Assembly (NCBI GenBank): GCA_023426005.1
Contig: JAFABO010000157.1
Location: forward strand, 1 to 49,118
Reading direction: 5' to 3'
Source: Bacillota bacterium
GTDB taxonomy: Bacteria > Bacillota > Clostridia > Acetivibrionales > DSM-1351
DNA length: 49,118 bases
The notes under the pieces are model-generated. The model was given only the letters and a program-made list of their open reading frames with translations. It had not been told where the DNA came from and made no database searches. Below, in pieces: positions 17,287 through 26,653 of the stretch (its first letter is position 1; every line of letters begins with the position of its first letter). The position numbers were made by a program, and so were the translations under genes.

Positions 17287-18030
17287 ATGAATAATGTAAG
17301 TCTTAAAAGGGTTGCTGTCTGTTTTGCAGCAGCAATAAGTCTCTTCCTGCTGTTCCCTTTAAGTGCAAATGCCATGCATATTATGGAGGGGTATCTGGCA
17401 CCGGTCTGGTGCATAAGCTGGGGTGCGCTTTGTATTCCGTTCCTTGTAGCAGGCGTCTTTGCCATTAAAAAGAAAATCAGTGCTTCGGCTAAAAATCTCA
17501 CACTGCTGGCAATGTGCGGTGCGTTTGCTTTTGTACTGTCGGCATTAAAAATGCCTTCGGTTACAGGCAGTTGCTCACATCCCACAGGGGTCGGATTGGG
17601 GGCGGTATTATTCGGACCCACGGCCATGTCGGTTATAGGAGTTATAATACTATTATTTCAAGCCATTTTACTTGCTCATGGAGGTATAACAACTCTTGGT
17701 GCAAATACCTTTTCCATGGCAATTGTAGGACCTCTGGTTTCATTTGCAGTATTCAAGCTCTCCAAAAAAATGGGGGCAAAATCAGGGCTTGCTGTTTTTC
17801 TCGCCGCTTTCCTCGGTGATCTGATGACCTATGTTACCACCTCGGTGCAGCTGGCCATGGCATATCCTGATGCCACCGGAGGTTTCATGGTTTCCCTTGG
17901 GAAATTTATAAGTATTTTTGCTTTCACTCAGTTACCGCTTGCTGTTTGTGAGGGGCTGCTGACTGTTGTGATCTACAATGTACTGGTGAAATACAGCTCA
18001 AAAGAGCTGGAACAGCTTTCTGCCATTTAA
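17287..18030 (+). CDS. cbiM: Cobalt ECF transporter substrate-binding membrane subunit CbiM
   Basis: A 247-residue membrane protein that captures Co(II) for the CbiMNQO energy-coupling-factor importer. After a cleavable signal (LFPLSANA) the mature N-terminus would be MHIMEGYLAPVWC; this Met-His start is what binds the metal in CbiM/NikM proteins. About seven hydrophobic segments follow. The motif SVTGSCSHPTGVGLGAVLFG and later histidines are family-typical. Start by GGGGG upstream of ATG. Its position next to cbiD-type B12 genes and under a cobalamin riboswitch favours cobalt over nickel. Confidence 0.95.
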   Translation: MNNVSLKRVAVCFAAAISLFLLFPLSANAMHIMEGYLAPVWCISWGALCIPFLVAGVFAIKKKISASAKNLTLLAMCGAFAFVLSALKMPSVTGSCSHPTGVGLGAVLFGPTAMSVIGVIILLFQAILLAHGGITTLGANTFSMAIVGPLVSFAVFKLSKKMGAKSGLAVFLAAFLGDLMTYVTTSVQLAMAYPDATGGFMVSLGKFISIFAFTQLPLAVCEGLLTVVIYNVLVKYSSKELEQLSAI

Positions 18031-18048
18031 TAGGAGGAGGATACCGTT

Positions 18049-18342
18049 ATGAAATTATGGAAAAAGAATATTATATTGATATTGGTTGTTGTTTTATTGC
18101 TTGCAGCTCCGCCCCTTTTGATGAAGAATGCGGAATTTGCAGGAGCTGACGGGTTGGCTGAGGAACAGATACAGCAAATCAACCCGGATTATGAACCATG
18201 GTTCAGTTCTCTGCTTGAGCCTGCAAGCGGTGAGATCGAATCCCTGCTGTTTGCTCTTCAGGCCGCAGCCGGTGCGGGTCTGGTCGGTTTTGTACTGGGC
18301 AGGCTTACAGGCAGGAAGCCTGATTCCGGTATAGAGAGATGA
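18049..18342 (+). CDS. cbiN: Cobalt ECF transporter small subunit CbiN
   Basis: A 97-residue protein with two membrane helices (about 7-25 and 68-86) around an extracytoplasmic loop containing the CbiN-typical INPDYEPWFSSLLEPASGEIE. It assists metal loading of CbiM. GGAGGAGG precedes the ATG. Its stop overlaps the start of cbiQ in an ATGA junction. Confidence 0.95.
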   Translation: MKLWKKNIILILVVVLLLAAPPLLMKNAEFAGADGLAEEQIQQINPDYEPWFSSLLEPASGEIESLLFALQAAAGAGLVGFVLGRLTGRKPDSGIER

Positions 18343-19121
18343 TGCTGACCGATAAATATGCTTATTCTTCAAGCTTATCCAGGGTCAGTCCCGAGGCAAA
18401 GATGTTATTTTCACTGGTTCCTTTGGCAATATGTCTTGTATTTAATTCCATTGCGCTAAGTTTGGTGACAATAGTGATTATGGCAGTAGCTACCGTAAAA
18501 TTCGGCAAAATGAGCCTGTCCCGATACATAGGATTTATTCTGGTCCCATTGGGCTTTATGGTTATCGGAACCTTAACAATACTGGTCAACAGATTTGAAA
18601 CGGGACATGCTCTTCTTATGGGATTGCAGGTAGGACAATATGCATATGGAATTGATGTGGGCTCACTGAACCTGAGCCTGAAATTGGTATTAAGAGCCCT
18701 TGGCGCGGTAAGCTGCATGTATTTCCTTTCATTGAATACCCCGTTGTCGGATCTTTTTCAGGTGCTGGGACGTACAAAGCTGCCTCAAATCATCGTGACA
18801 CTGATGGAATTGATATACCGTTATATATTTGTCCTTTTGGAAGAAGTTGAAAGGATGATAATAGCAAAGGATTCAAGATTGGGCAATATCAATTTTAAAA
18901 CCTCAATGAGCTCCCTGGGAGAGATCATAAGCATGTTGTTTATCAGGGCATATCAGCGTTCGGAAAGAATTTATGCAGGCCTTGAATCAAGAGGGTATAA
19001 CGGACAGTTCAAAACCATGAATGAAGAATATACATACAGCAAAAATATGTATATTGTTTCTGTTGCGGTAATTATACTGCTTTTAAGCGCAGGCATGGCT
19101 GAAAGGTTTTTTTATATATGA
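18339..19121 (+). CDS. cbiQ: Cobalt ECF transporter transmembrane coupling subunit CbiQ
   Basis: A 260-residue EcfT-type membrane subunit that couples the ATPase to CbiM. It has about five hydrophobic segments and the cytoplasmic coupling motif region RAYQRSERIYAGLESRGYNG, the hallmark Ala-Arg-Gly sequence of EcfT proteins. It overlaps cbiN by four bases and cbiO by four bases, implying translational coupling. Confidence 0.95.
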   Translation: MMLTDKYAYSSSLSRVSPEAKMLFSLVPLAICLVFNSIALSLVTIVIMAVATVKFGKMSLSRYIGFILVPLGFMVIGTLTILVNRFETGHALLMGLQVGQYAYGIDVGSLNLSLKLVLRALGAVSCMYFLSLNTPLSDLFQVLGRTKLPQIIVTLMELIYRYIFVLLEEVERMIIAKDSRLGNINFKTSMSSLGEIISMLFIRAYQRSERIYAGLESRGYNGQFKTMNEEYTYSKNMYIVSVAVIILLLSAGMAERFFYI

Positions 19122-19963
19122 ATATAATTGAAACAAAAAATCTGAGCTACTCATATAACGGGGAAAAAAATGCTCTGGACAAAGTGAATATAAATATCCA
19201 CAAAGGTAAGACAACAGCTGTTTTGGGTGGAAACGGGGCAGGCAAGTCAACTCTGTTTCTGACCCTTAACGGCGTTTTGACACCGGAGGAGGGAGAGGTT
19301 TTTTTCGACGGTAAAATGGTAAGGTACGATAAAAAAGGCATTATTGAAATGAGGAAGCGCATTGGGATAGTATTTCAGGATCCCAATGACCAGTTGTTTT
19401 CCTCCAGTGTCAGGAAGGATATTTCATTTGGGGCCATGAATCTGGGACTGGGGCTTGACGAGGTAAGGGAGCGGGTCGAACTGGCAATTACACAGACAGG
19501 TATTGGCGAATATATTGACAGTCCCACACATGCTTTGAGCTTCGGACAGAAAAAGAGAGTGGCCATAGCAGGAGTATTGGTAATGCAGCCCGAAGTGATT
19601 ATACTGGATGAACCCACAGCCGGCCTTGACTCAAGAGGTGCAAGTGAGATATTGCAGCTTTTATCGGAAATAAAGGAAAAAACCGGGGTAAGTGTTATAC
19701 TGGCCACCCATGAGATGGATATTATCCCCCTGTACTGTGACTTTGCCTATGTTATGGATCATGGCAGGGTCATAACGGGAGGTGCGGTAAAAGATATCCT
19801 GTCAAAGCCGGAGCTCTTGAGGAACCATTCTTTAAGGCTTCCCAGAATAGCACATCTGATGGAGATATTGAATAAAGAGGATAAGCTGGAGGTTGATATG
19901 ACTGCGGCTACGATATCAGCAGCCAGAACGGCCATTAAAAAATTGTTTCGGATAACCCGCTGA
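19118..19963 (+). CDS. cbiO: Cobalt ECF transporter ATP-binding subunit CbiO
   Basis: A 281-residue ABC ATPase. Walker A is LGGNGAGKST, the Q-loop VFQDPNDQLFSSSV is ECF-typical, the signature LSFGQKKRVAIAGVL departs slightly from LSGGQ as it does in EcfA proteins, Walker B is VIILDEPTAGLD and the H-loop is ILATHEMD. It powers cobalt uptake with CbiMNQ. The start overlaps the cbiQ stop. A single ATPase gene implies a homodimer. Confidence 0.96.
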   Translation: MNIIETKNLSYSYNGEKNALDKVNINIHKGKTTAVLGGNGAGKSTLFLTLNGVLTPEEGEVFFDGKMVRYDKKGIIEMRKRIGIVFQDPNDQLFSSSVRKDISFGAMNLGLGLDEVRERVELAITQTGIGEYIDSPTHALSFGQKKRVAIAGVLVMQPEVIILDEPTAGLDSRGASEILQLLSEIKEKTGVSVILATHEMDIIPLYCDFAYVMDHGRVITGGAVKDILSKPELLRNHSLRLPRIAHLMEILNKEDKLEVDMTAATISAARTAIKKLFRITR

Positions 19964-19994
19964 AATTCAAGGGTTAGAGGTAAAGGTCATTATC

Positions 19995-21131
19995 ATGGAG
20001 GATTTTGTTGTAAAGGAAGGCAGGAAATTAAAATGCGGTTTTACTACCGGGAGCTGTGCAGCCGGAGCGGCAAAGGCGTGTGCTGAAATGCTCCTGTCTG
20101 GAAAAACGGTTGCCGGGGTTGCTATAGCTACTCCTAAGGGTGTGAGACTGAGACTTCAGGTTGAGGATATAATCAGGCAACAGAGTTGGATCAGCTGTGC
20201 CGTAACAAAAGATGCCGGAGATGATCCCGACGTGACACATGGAATAAGGATTTTTGCCAGAGTTAAAAAAGTTGAAAACGGTATATTGATCGAGGGCGGA
20301 GAAGGTGTGGGACGTGTTACAAGAAAAGGTCTTGCCTGTGCAGTAGGAGAGGCTGCAATTAATCCGGTTCCCAGACAAATGATAACCGAAGCTTTGATGG
20401 AAACCTCCCTGAAGTATAACTACAAGGGCGGTTTCTCTGTTTTGATCTCTGCTGAAAATGGTGAAGAGGTTGCAAAAAAAACCTTCAATCCGCGGCTGGG
20501 AATAACCGGCGGAATTTCAATACTGGGGACCAGTGGTATTGTTGAGCCCATGAGTGAAAAGGCATTGATAGATACCATTCACGTTGAAATAAACAGCAGG
20601 CTGGCAGAAAGTCAAGAGACTCTCCTCATATCGCCGGGGAATTACGGAAGGGATTTTGCATTAAGACGGTTTGGCCTTGACCTGGAAAAGGGAATTAAAT
20701 GTTCAAACTTTATAGGTGAGACAATAGATTATTGTGTTTATATGAATGTGAAAAACATCCTGCTGATAGGGCATGCGGGAAAGCTGTGCAAAATTGCCGG
20801 AGGTATAATGAATACCCATTCCCGGACAGCAGATTGCAGGTGTGAAATATTTACGGCCCATGCGGCACTTGCGGGGGCATCAGGGGAACTCATAAGAAGA
20901 ATGATGGAGGCCATAACCACCGAGGAGATGGACGGAATGTTGCAGGCGGCGGGGCTGGCCCCGCGGGTATATAAAAGTATGATGTCAAAGATTGAATACC
21001 ACTTGAATCAAAGGGCTGCCGGTAAGACAAGGGTGGAAGCAATAATGTTTATAGGGCAGGGGAGCTGCTATGGGACAGCCGGGGCAGGGAAACTGATAGA
21101 AATGCTGTTAAAGGAAAATACCGGCAGCTGA
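19995..21131 (+). CDS. cbiD: Cobalt-precorrin-5B C1-methyltransferase
   Basis: A 378-residue CbiD, which methylates C-1 of cobalt-precorrin-5B using SAM in the anaerobic pathway. The N-terminal signature LKCGFTTGSCAAGAAKACAE and the internal GITGGISILGTSGIVEPMSE are diagnostic. LLIGHAGKLCKIAGGIMNTH is also conserved. Length is normal. It is the first ring-modifying gene after the transporter, 31 bases after cbiO. Confidence 0.96.
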   Translation: MEDFVVKEGRKLKCGFTTGSCAAGAAKACAEMLLSGKTVAGVAIATPKGVRLRLQVEDIIRQQSWISCAVTKDAGDDPDVTHGIRIFARVKKVENGILIEGGEGVGRVTRKGLACAVGEAAINPVPRQMITEALMETSLKYNYKGGFSVLISAENGEEVAKKTFNPRLGITGGISILGTSGIVEPMSEKALIDTIHVEINSRLAESQETLLISPGNYGRDFALRRFGLDLEKGIKCSNFIGETIDYCVYMNVKNILLIGHAGKLCKIAGGIMNTHSRTADCRCEIFTAHAALAGASGELIRRMMEAITTEEMDGMLQAAGLAPRVYKSMMSKIEYHLNQRAAGKTRVEAIMFIGQGSCYGTAGAGKLIEMLLKENTGS

Positions 21132-21149
21132 CATATGGGGTGATACATA

Positions 21150-21830
21150 ATGAATGGAATATTATATGGTGTAGGTGTCGGGCCGGGTGATCCCAGGATG
21201 CTGACGTTGCAGGCTGTGGAAATACTTCAGTCTGCCGACGTGATTGCAGTACCCGACACAAATGGTGAGAGGACAGCCCTGAGGATTGTCAAGGATTATA
21301 TAGAAAATAAGGAACTTTTGTTTTGTCCCATGCCCATGAGCAGGGATCAGGAAGTGGTAGATAAGGCGCATGGGACAAGCTGTAACAAGCTGGAGGCTGA
21401 ATTGTCCAGAGGCAGGAACGTGGCATTTATAACCCTGGGTGATCCCACAATTTACTCAACATACATGTATATCAATAGAATTATGTCTGAGAGGGGTTAT
21501 ACAACAAAAATAATACCCGGGATCACCTCTTTTTGTGCTTCGGCAGGTGCGCTCAACACATCTTTATGTGACAGGGATGAAGCTTTACTGATCATACCTG
21601 CCTCCTATGGGATCACAGAGGGGCTTCTGGCGCTGAAAGGCACAAAGGTGTTTATGAAAAGCGGCAGGAGTATGGCTTCAATTAAAGACAAGCTAAAGGA
21701 AATGAAGCTGTATGACAGGGCACAGATGGTGGAGTGCTGCGGTATGGAGGATGAGAAAATATACAGGAGTCTTGAGGATGCGTCTGACGATTCAAGCTAC
21801 TTTTCAACTATTATTATAAAGGAAAAATGA
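21150..21830 (+). CDS. cbiL: Cobalt-precorrin-2 C20-methyltransferase
   Basis: A 226-residue tetrapyrrole methylase. The N-terminal GVGVGPGDPRMLTLQAVEIL loop and the second SAM-site motif FITLGDPTIYSTYMYINRI identify the fold. PGITSFCASAGALNTSLCDRDE matches CbiL/CobI. It adds the C-20 methyl to cobalt-sirohydrochlorin, which is later lost with ring contraction. GGGGTG precedes the start; cbiF begins three bases after its stop. Confidence 0.94.
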   Translation: MNGILYGVGVGPGDPRMLTLQAVEILQSADVIAVPDTNGERTALRIVKDYIENKELLFCPMPMSRDQEVVDKAHGTSCNKLEAELSRGRNVAFITLGDPTIYSTYMYINRIMSERGYTTKIIPGITSFCASAGALNTSLCDRDEALLIIPASYGITEGLLALKGTKVFMKSGRSMASIKDKLKEMKLYDRAQMVECCGMEDEKIYRSLEDASDDSSYFSTIIIKEK

Positions 21831-21833
21831 TTT

Positions 21834-22589
21834 ATGGTGACATTTGTAGGGGCGGGACCGGGCGCAGCCGACCTGATTACCGTCAGAGGAAAAAACTTAC
21901 TTGAAACAGCGGATATTGTTATTTACGCGGGCTCCCTGGTCAATCCCGAACTTCTCAAATATACAAGGGAGGGCTGCAGTATATACGACAGCGCCGAAAT
22001 GACCCTGGAGCAGGTTATAGAAGTGATGGAAGCAGGAGCAAGGCAAAATAAAAATATTGTAAGGCTGCATACAGGTGACCCTAGCATTTACGGGGCTATC
22101 CGTGAACAAATGGATTCACTGTCCGAAAAGGGAATAGAGTATTCGGTGGTTCCCGGTGTCAGCTCCTTCTGTGGGGCGGCAGCAGCGCTAAAGGCCGAAT
22201 ATACCCTGCCAGAGGTGAGTCAGACCGTAATATTGACCCGGATGGAGGGACGGACTCCGGTACCTGAAAAGGAGGAAATATCAAGACTGGCTGCACACCA
22301 GGCATCAATGGTTATCTTCCTGAGCTCCTCCATGCTTGAAAAGCTCAGTGACAGGCTTTTGGCAGGGGGATACAGCCCGGACACACCTGCTGCCATAATA
22401 TACAAGGCCAGCTGGGCTGATGAAAAAATTGTGAGGACCAGCATTGACAGGTTGAGTTCTGCGGCAAAGGAAAATAATATTGAGAAAACTGCTCTGATCC
22501 TGGTTGGTCATTTTCTTGGAAAAGAGTATAAAAGATCAAAGCTCTATGACCCTGATTTTACGCATGAATTCAGAAAGGGCTCAAAATAG
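21834..22589 (+). CDS. cbiF: Cobalt-precorrin-4 C11-methyltransferase
   Basis: A 251-residue tetrapyrrole methylase beginning TFVGAGPGAADLITVRGKNL. The motifs DIVIYAGSLVNPELL, LHTGDPSIYGAIREQMD and VPGVSSFCGAAAALKAEYTL are CbiF/CobM-specific. It methylates C-11 after ring contraction. The cbiG ATG follows the stop by one base. Confidence 0.96.
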   Translation: MVTFVGAGPGAADLITVRGKNLLETADIVIYAGSLVNPELLKYTREGCSIYDSAEMTLEQVIEVMEAGARQNKNIVRLHTGDPSIYGAIREQMDSLSEKGIEYSVVPGVSSFCGAAAALKAEYTLPEVSQTVILTRMEGRTPVPEKEEISRLAAHQASMVIFLSSSMLEKLSDRLLAGGYSPDTPAAIIYKASWADEKIVRTSIDRLSSAAKENNIEKTALILVGHFLGKEYKRSKLYDPDFTHEFRKGSK

Positions 22590-22590
22590 T

Positions 22591-23640
22591 ATGAAAATAC
22601 AACTGACCGCCTTTACAAAAGCAGGCGGCATATTGTGCAGTAGGCTCCGGCAGGAGCTGGTCAAGGCAGGAGACGAAGCGGAGGGCTGCTGCAAATATGT
22701 GACCGATGATTTGATGCTTCTGACTGAAGATATAAGGACACATACAAAAAAAGCCTTTGAAAATTGTGATGCCGTTATATTCATAGGCGCAGCCGGGATA
22801 GCTGTTCGGGCCATAGCGCCGTATGTTTGTTCAAAGGACAGCGATCCGGCGGTTCTGGTTATTGACGAAAAGGGCAGATATGTGATACCTGTTCTGTCAG
22901 GGCATATGGGAGGGGCCAACAGCCTTGCAGTCCGGGTTGCGGGCATGCTTTCGGCTCAGCCCGTTATAACCACAGCCACGGATATTAACCGGAAATTTGC
23001 TGTGGACATCTGGGCTGAAGAAAATGGCTGCTTCATAGTAAACACTGAAAATATTAAGTTTATCTCGGCAGCCATATTGAGAGGTGAAACCGTCGGACTG
23101 CATTCGGATTTTCCGGTGGACGGCAGCCTGCCCCACTATATAGACTCGAGTGGTAACTCCCATACAGGCATTTGCATTTCAAGGGAATACAGGCAATGTT
23201 TTACCCACACGCTGCACCTTATACCAAGGCAATATGTACTGGGCATCGGGTGCAGGAAGAATACCGCATACGAAAGCCTTCTGGAGATCGTAAACTCAGT
23301 CCTGTGCAGTCACGGGATATTAGCCTGTGAGGTCGGCGCCATGGCATCCATTGATATAAAAGCTGGAGAAAAGGCTATGATTATGCTTGCAAAGCATTTG
23401 AAAATACCTTTTTATACGTATCCGGCACAGGAGCTTTCACAGGTGGAGGGTTCCTTTTCACAATCCGATTTTGTGAAAAGGACTACAGGAGTTGACAATG
23501 TATGCGAGAGGGCGGCTGTGAAGGCGGGTAATGGAAGACTGGTGGCAGGTAAATACAGCAGGAGCGGGATAACTGTCGCAATAGCACAAAAGGAATGGAG
23601 ATGCAGCTTTGGGAATAATACTGGCATATTTGGATCATAA
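22591..23640 (+). CDS. cbiG: Cobalt-precorrin-5A hydrolase CbiG
   Basis: A 349-residue CbiG that opens the delta-lactone of cobalt-precorrin-5A and releases acetaldehyde. The N-terminal and middle regions include DAVIFIGAAGIAVRAIAPYV and VIPVLSGHMGGANSLAVRVA; the C-terminal CbiG_C domain has VLGIGCRKNT. I start it at the ATG at 22591, preceded by AAAGGG; longer in-frame extensions run into cbiF and lack a ribosome site. The last 32 bases overlap hemA. Confidence 0.94.
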   Translation: MKIQLTAFTKAGGILCSRLRQELVKAGDEAEGCCKYVTDDLMLLTEDIRTHTKKAFENCDAVIFIGAAGIAVRAIAPYVCSKDSDPAVLVIDEKGRYVIPVLSGHMGGANSLAVRVAGMLSAQPVITTATDINRKFAVDIWAEENGCFIVNTENIKFISAAILRGETVGLHSDFPVDGSLPHYIDSSGNSHTGICISREYRQCFTHTLHLIPRQYVLGIGCRKNTAYESLLEIVNSVLCSHGILACEVGAMASIDIKAGEKAMIMLAKHLKIPFYTYPAQELSQVEGSFSQSDFVKRTTGVDNVCERAAVKAGNGRLVAGKYSRSGITVAIAQKEWRCSFGNNTGIFGS

Positions 23641-24604
23641 AACGGCAGATATAAATGTCCGTGAGAAATTCAGTTTTACCACGGGAAGGATAAGAGAAAT
23701 ACTGAAAGATATTGTACGGGACCGGAGCGTTTCAGGTGCGGTTCTGCTGTCAACCTGCAACAGGACCGAGCTTTACATATCTTCTCAAAATGCTTCCGGA
23801 ATAAATCCTGTGCAAATTTTATGCAAATATTCAAATGCCGGAGAGCAAGTGGATTTAAGAGCATTAAATATAAAATATGACAATGCTGCAATATTGCATT
23901 TGATGCAGGTGGCCTGCGGGCTGGAATCAATGGTACTGTGCGAAGACCAGATCATAACCCAGGTGGGAAACGCAGTACAGACCGCCCGGGAGGAAAAGGC
24001 TACAGAACCGGCGCTTGAGACTATTTTCAGACTTGCGGTCACAGCGGCTAAAAAGGCAAAAACCATGGTCAGGGTAAAGGCGGTCCCGGGATCTGCCGCT
24101 GAAAGTGCAGTTAACTTTCTTTCAGCAAGATGCGATCTGGGTAAAAAGAAAGTACTCGTGATAGGCAACGGTGAAACAGGAAGGCTGTGCTGCAGGGAGC
24201 TGCTGGAAAGGGGAGCGGAGGTAACAGTAACACTGCGGAAATACAAGTATGGTGATACAATTGTCCCTTTCGGCTGCAAGACCATAACCTATGACGAAAG
24301 AGCCCCATTCATGTCAGATTCGGATATTGTCATAAGTGCCACTTTGAGTCCTCATTACACAATAACCTGTGACATGGTGAGAAGGCTTGAGAGAAAACCT
24401 GCATTTTTTGTGGATCTGGCGCTGCCAAGGGACATTGACCCGGATATTAAAGGGATAGCAGGGATTGAGAGCTTCAATCTGGATGACTTCTGTTCTGATT
24501 ATGAGAAGTCCAATCTGAAGGAGATAGGTGAAATAAAGCAGATAATTCAGGAGCACCTGCTCAGGTATCTGAAGTGGAAGAGCTATACGCGGAACCCAAT
24601 ATAG
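23609..24604 (+). CDS. hemA: Glutamyl-tRNA reductase, short form without the usual C-terminal domain
   Basis: A 331-residue NADPH-dependent enzyme reducing glutamyl-tRNA to glutamate-1-semialdehyde, the first step of C5 tetrapyrrole synthesis. The catalytic cysteine is C50 in LLSTCNRTELYI, and CEDQIITQVGNA plus the Rossmann motif VIGNGETGRLCCRELLERGA follow. Typical GluTRs are about 400-450 residues; this one ends just after the spinal-helix start (IIQEHLLRYLKWKS) and lacks the roughly 100-residue dimerisation domain. The stop is clean and cbiH follows, so this looks native rather than frameshifted. TTG start at 23609, eight bases after GGAG. It presumably feeds precursor into the B12 pathway. 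Confidence 0.92.
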   Translation: MGIILAYLDHKTADINVREKFSFTTGRIREILKDIVRDRSVSGAVLLSTCNRTELYISSQNASGINPVQILCKYSNAGEQVDLRALNIKYDNAAILHLMQVACGLESMVLCEDQIITQVGNAVQTAREEKATEPALETIFRLAVTAAKKAKTMVRVKAVPGSAAESAVNFLSARCDLGKKKVLVIGNGETGRLCCRELLERGAEVTVTLRKYKYGDTIVPFGCKTITYDERAPFMSDSDIVISATLSPHYTITCDMVRRLERKPAFFVDLALPRDIDPDIKGIAGIESFNLDDFCSDYEKSNLKEIGEIKQIIQEHLLRYLKWKSYTRNPI

Positions 24605-24667
24605 AAAATTGCGTCCGGGAAAATAAAACGGCATTAATCCGCAGGGTAAGTTATGCAGGAGGTCAAC

Positions 24668-25399
24668 TTGAAAATATATGTTATAGGGACAGGGCCGGGA
24701 GAAGCGGCGCAGCTGACAGGAAAAGCAATTGCAGCATTAAACGGCAGTGATTTAATCGTTGGATATCAGGTATACATTGATTTGATAAAGCATCTGGTTC
24801 CGGGCAAGGAAACCTTTTCAACACCTATGAAGGGGGAGGTTGAACGCTGCAAATATGCTGTAGAAGCTGCTGCGGCAGGAAAGAGGGTTGCAGTCATATC
24901 AAGCGGAGATGCCGGAATTTATGGAATGGCAGGGCTTATATATGAGGTGCTTGAAGCATATGGAAACCTTGAAATACAGGTGGAGGTAATTCCGGGAATA
25001 ACAGCGGCTTCATCTGCGGCAGCTGTGCTGGGAGCCCCCTTGACCAATGATTTTGCAGTTATATCTCTCAGCGATTTACTGACCCGGTGGGAAGATATGG
25101 AAATCAGATTAAGACTTGCAGCCCGGGCCGGTTTTGCCATATGCATATACAATCCTTCAAGCAGGAAGCGGGGAGATTATCTCAGAAGGGCATGTGAAAT
25201 AATCATGTCGGAGATAAGCAGCAGCACTCCTTGCGGTTATGTGAAAAATATCGGGCGTGAGGGACAGGAGAGTAAAATACTGACTCTTAAAGAACTGGCA
25301 TCGGAACAGGTGGATATGTTTACAACGGTAATTATCGGAAACAGTAATACAAGGGTAGTAAACAACAGGCTTGTCACTTCCAGAGGATATAGGATATAG
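24668..25399 (+). CDS. cbiH: Cobalt-precorrin-3B C17-methyltransferase
   Basis: A 243-residue tetrapyrrole methylase that methylates C-17 and drives ring contraction. Motifs: YVIGTGPGEAAQLTGKAIAA, SSGDAGIYGMAGLIYEVL, PGITAASSAAAVLGAPLTND and ICIYNPSSRKR, all typical of CbiH/CobJ. I start it at the TTG at 24668, preceded by a perfect AGGAGGT; an ATG at 24653 (with AGGG upstream) would add five residues and cannot be excluded. The C-terminal extension of some CobJ proteins is absent. Confidence 0.93.
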   Translation: MKIYVIGTGPGEAAQLTGKAIAALNGSDLIVGYQVYIDLIKHLVPGKETFSTPMKGEVERCKYAVEAAAAGKRVAVISSGDAGIYGMAGLIYEVLEAYGNLEIQVEVIPGITAASSAAAVLGAPLTNDFAVISLSDLLTRWEDMEIRLRLAARAGFAICIYNPSSRKRGDYLRRACEIIMSEISSSTPCGYVKNIGREGQESKILTLKELASEQVDMFTTVIIGNSNTRVVNNRLVTSRGYRI

Positions 25400-25459
25400 A
25401 ATAATATTAACCGGCACAGTTCATTATTTTTAGTTACGACAATATCAGGAAATGAAGGG

Positions 25460-26224
25460 ATGCAATTGAGGGTACTGGTTTTTGCGGGAACTACCGAGGG
25501 AAGGAAAATTACGGAATTTCTTGCCCGTAATAAGATAGCTGTCACTGCCTGCGTGGCCACGGAATATGGCCGGATGGTGATGCCCTTTAACGAAGGGGTT
25601 GAAATCAGGACAGGCAGACTGTCACAGGAGCAGATGGAAGCACTGTTAGAGGGCTATTCCTTTGTAGTTGATGCAACCCATCCATATGCAGAAGTAGTTA
25701 CAAAAAATATTAGGGCTGCATGCTTAAGCTCCGGTATGGAATACATCAGGTTACTCAGACCCTCTATACATACCGGCAATGTCGTTACTGTGGAGGATAC
25801 AAGGGCAGCAGCGGAATTTTTGAATACTGTTGAAGGAAATGTACTTCTTACAACGGGCAGCAAGGAATTGGACGCTTTTACGGCTGTGGGAGATTTTCAA
25901 AAAAGACTGTATGCCAGGGTTCTTCCGACCTCTGAAGTGGTTGATAAATGTGTCAAACTGGGCTATAAGGGAAAAAATCTTATCTGCATGCAGGGGCCTT
26001 TTTCTCATGATTTAAATCTGGCAATGCTAAAACAAATAGATGCAAGGTTTATGGTTACCAAGGATACCGGAACTGCCGGGGGCTATGAAGAGAAAATATC
26101 TGCGGCCCGCGCTGCCGGTGTAACAGTAATTCTCATAGAAAGGCCCTCAGGGCTGCAGGGGCTGACCCTTGAACAGTTAAAAGTATACCTAGCTCAAAAA
26201 ACAGGTATAAAGCCAAATGAATAA
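25460..26224 (+). CDS. cbiJ: Cobalt-precorrin-6A reductase
   Basis: A 254-residue CbiJ/CobK, reducing the macrocycle with NAD(P)H. Features: RVLVFAGTTEGRKITEFLAR at the N-terminus, FVVDATHPYAEVVTKNIRAA, LLTTGSKELDAF and the C-terminal TKDTGTAGGYEEKISAARAA. Length is normal. It lies 60 bases after cbiH and 66 bases before cbiX, in the same direction. Confidence 0.94.
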   Translation: MQLRVLVFAGTTEGRKITEFLARNKIAVTACVATEYGRMVMPFNEGVEIRTGRLSQEQMEALLEGYSFVVDATHPYAEVVTKNIRAACLSSGMEYIRLLRPSIHTGNVVTVEDTRAAAEFLNTVEGNVLLTTGSKELDAFTAVGDFQKRLYARVLPTSEVVDKCVKLGYKGKNLICMQGPFSHDLNLAMLKQIDARFMVTKDTGTAGGYEEKISAARAAGVTVILIERPSGLQGLTLEQLKVYLAQKTGIKPNE

Positions 26225-26290
26225 ACACGTATTGCAATAAAGCAAATTTCATTACAATTTGTGGCCACAAATGTGGCTTGGGAGGCTAAT

Positions 26291-26653
26291 ATGAAAGCAA
26301 TATTGATACTGGCTCACGGAAGCCGGGAGAAAACAACACAGGAAACCCTGGAGAGGGTTACTGAAATGACAAAAGCTCAGCTGCCGGGAGTTATGATTGA
26401 AACAGCGTATATGGAATTTTGTGAGGTAAATCTGGAAAGTGGATTGGATGTGCTGATTAAAAGGGGCGCTGATGAAATAGTTGTAATACCCTATTTCCTT
26501 TTTGAGGGTATTCATATAAGGGAGGATGTACCGGGAGAAATACATGAGTATCAAACAAAACATCCCGGTGTAAAAGTTTCCCTGGGGAGTACTCTGGGTT
26601 CTGATCCCAGGCTGGCCGGAATTCTTGCCGACCGTATCAGAGAGGTACTATGA
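26291..26653 (+). CDS. cbiX: Sirohydrochlorin cobaltochelatase, small CbiX
   Basis: A 120-residue single-domain chelatase (CbiX-S type, working as a homodimer) that inserts Co(II) into sirohydrochlorin. The metal-site histidines are in ILILAHGSREKTT (H10) and LFEGIHIREDVPGEI. The ATG at 26291 follows GGGAGG by five bases; an upstream in-frame ATG at 26261 lacks a ribosome site. It overlaps cbiET by four bases. Short CbiX and ferrochelatase-like SirB are hard to separate by sequence; context decides for cobalt. Confidence 0.92.
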   Translation: MKAILILAHGSREKTTQETLERVTEMTKAQLPGVMIETAYMEFCEVNLESGLDVLIKRGADEIVVIPYFLFEGIHIREDVPGEIHEYQTKHPGVKVSLGSTLGSDPRLAGILADRIREVL

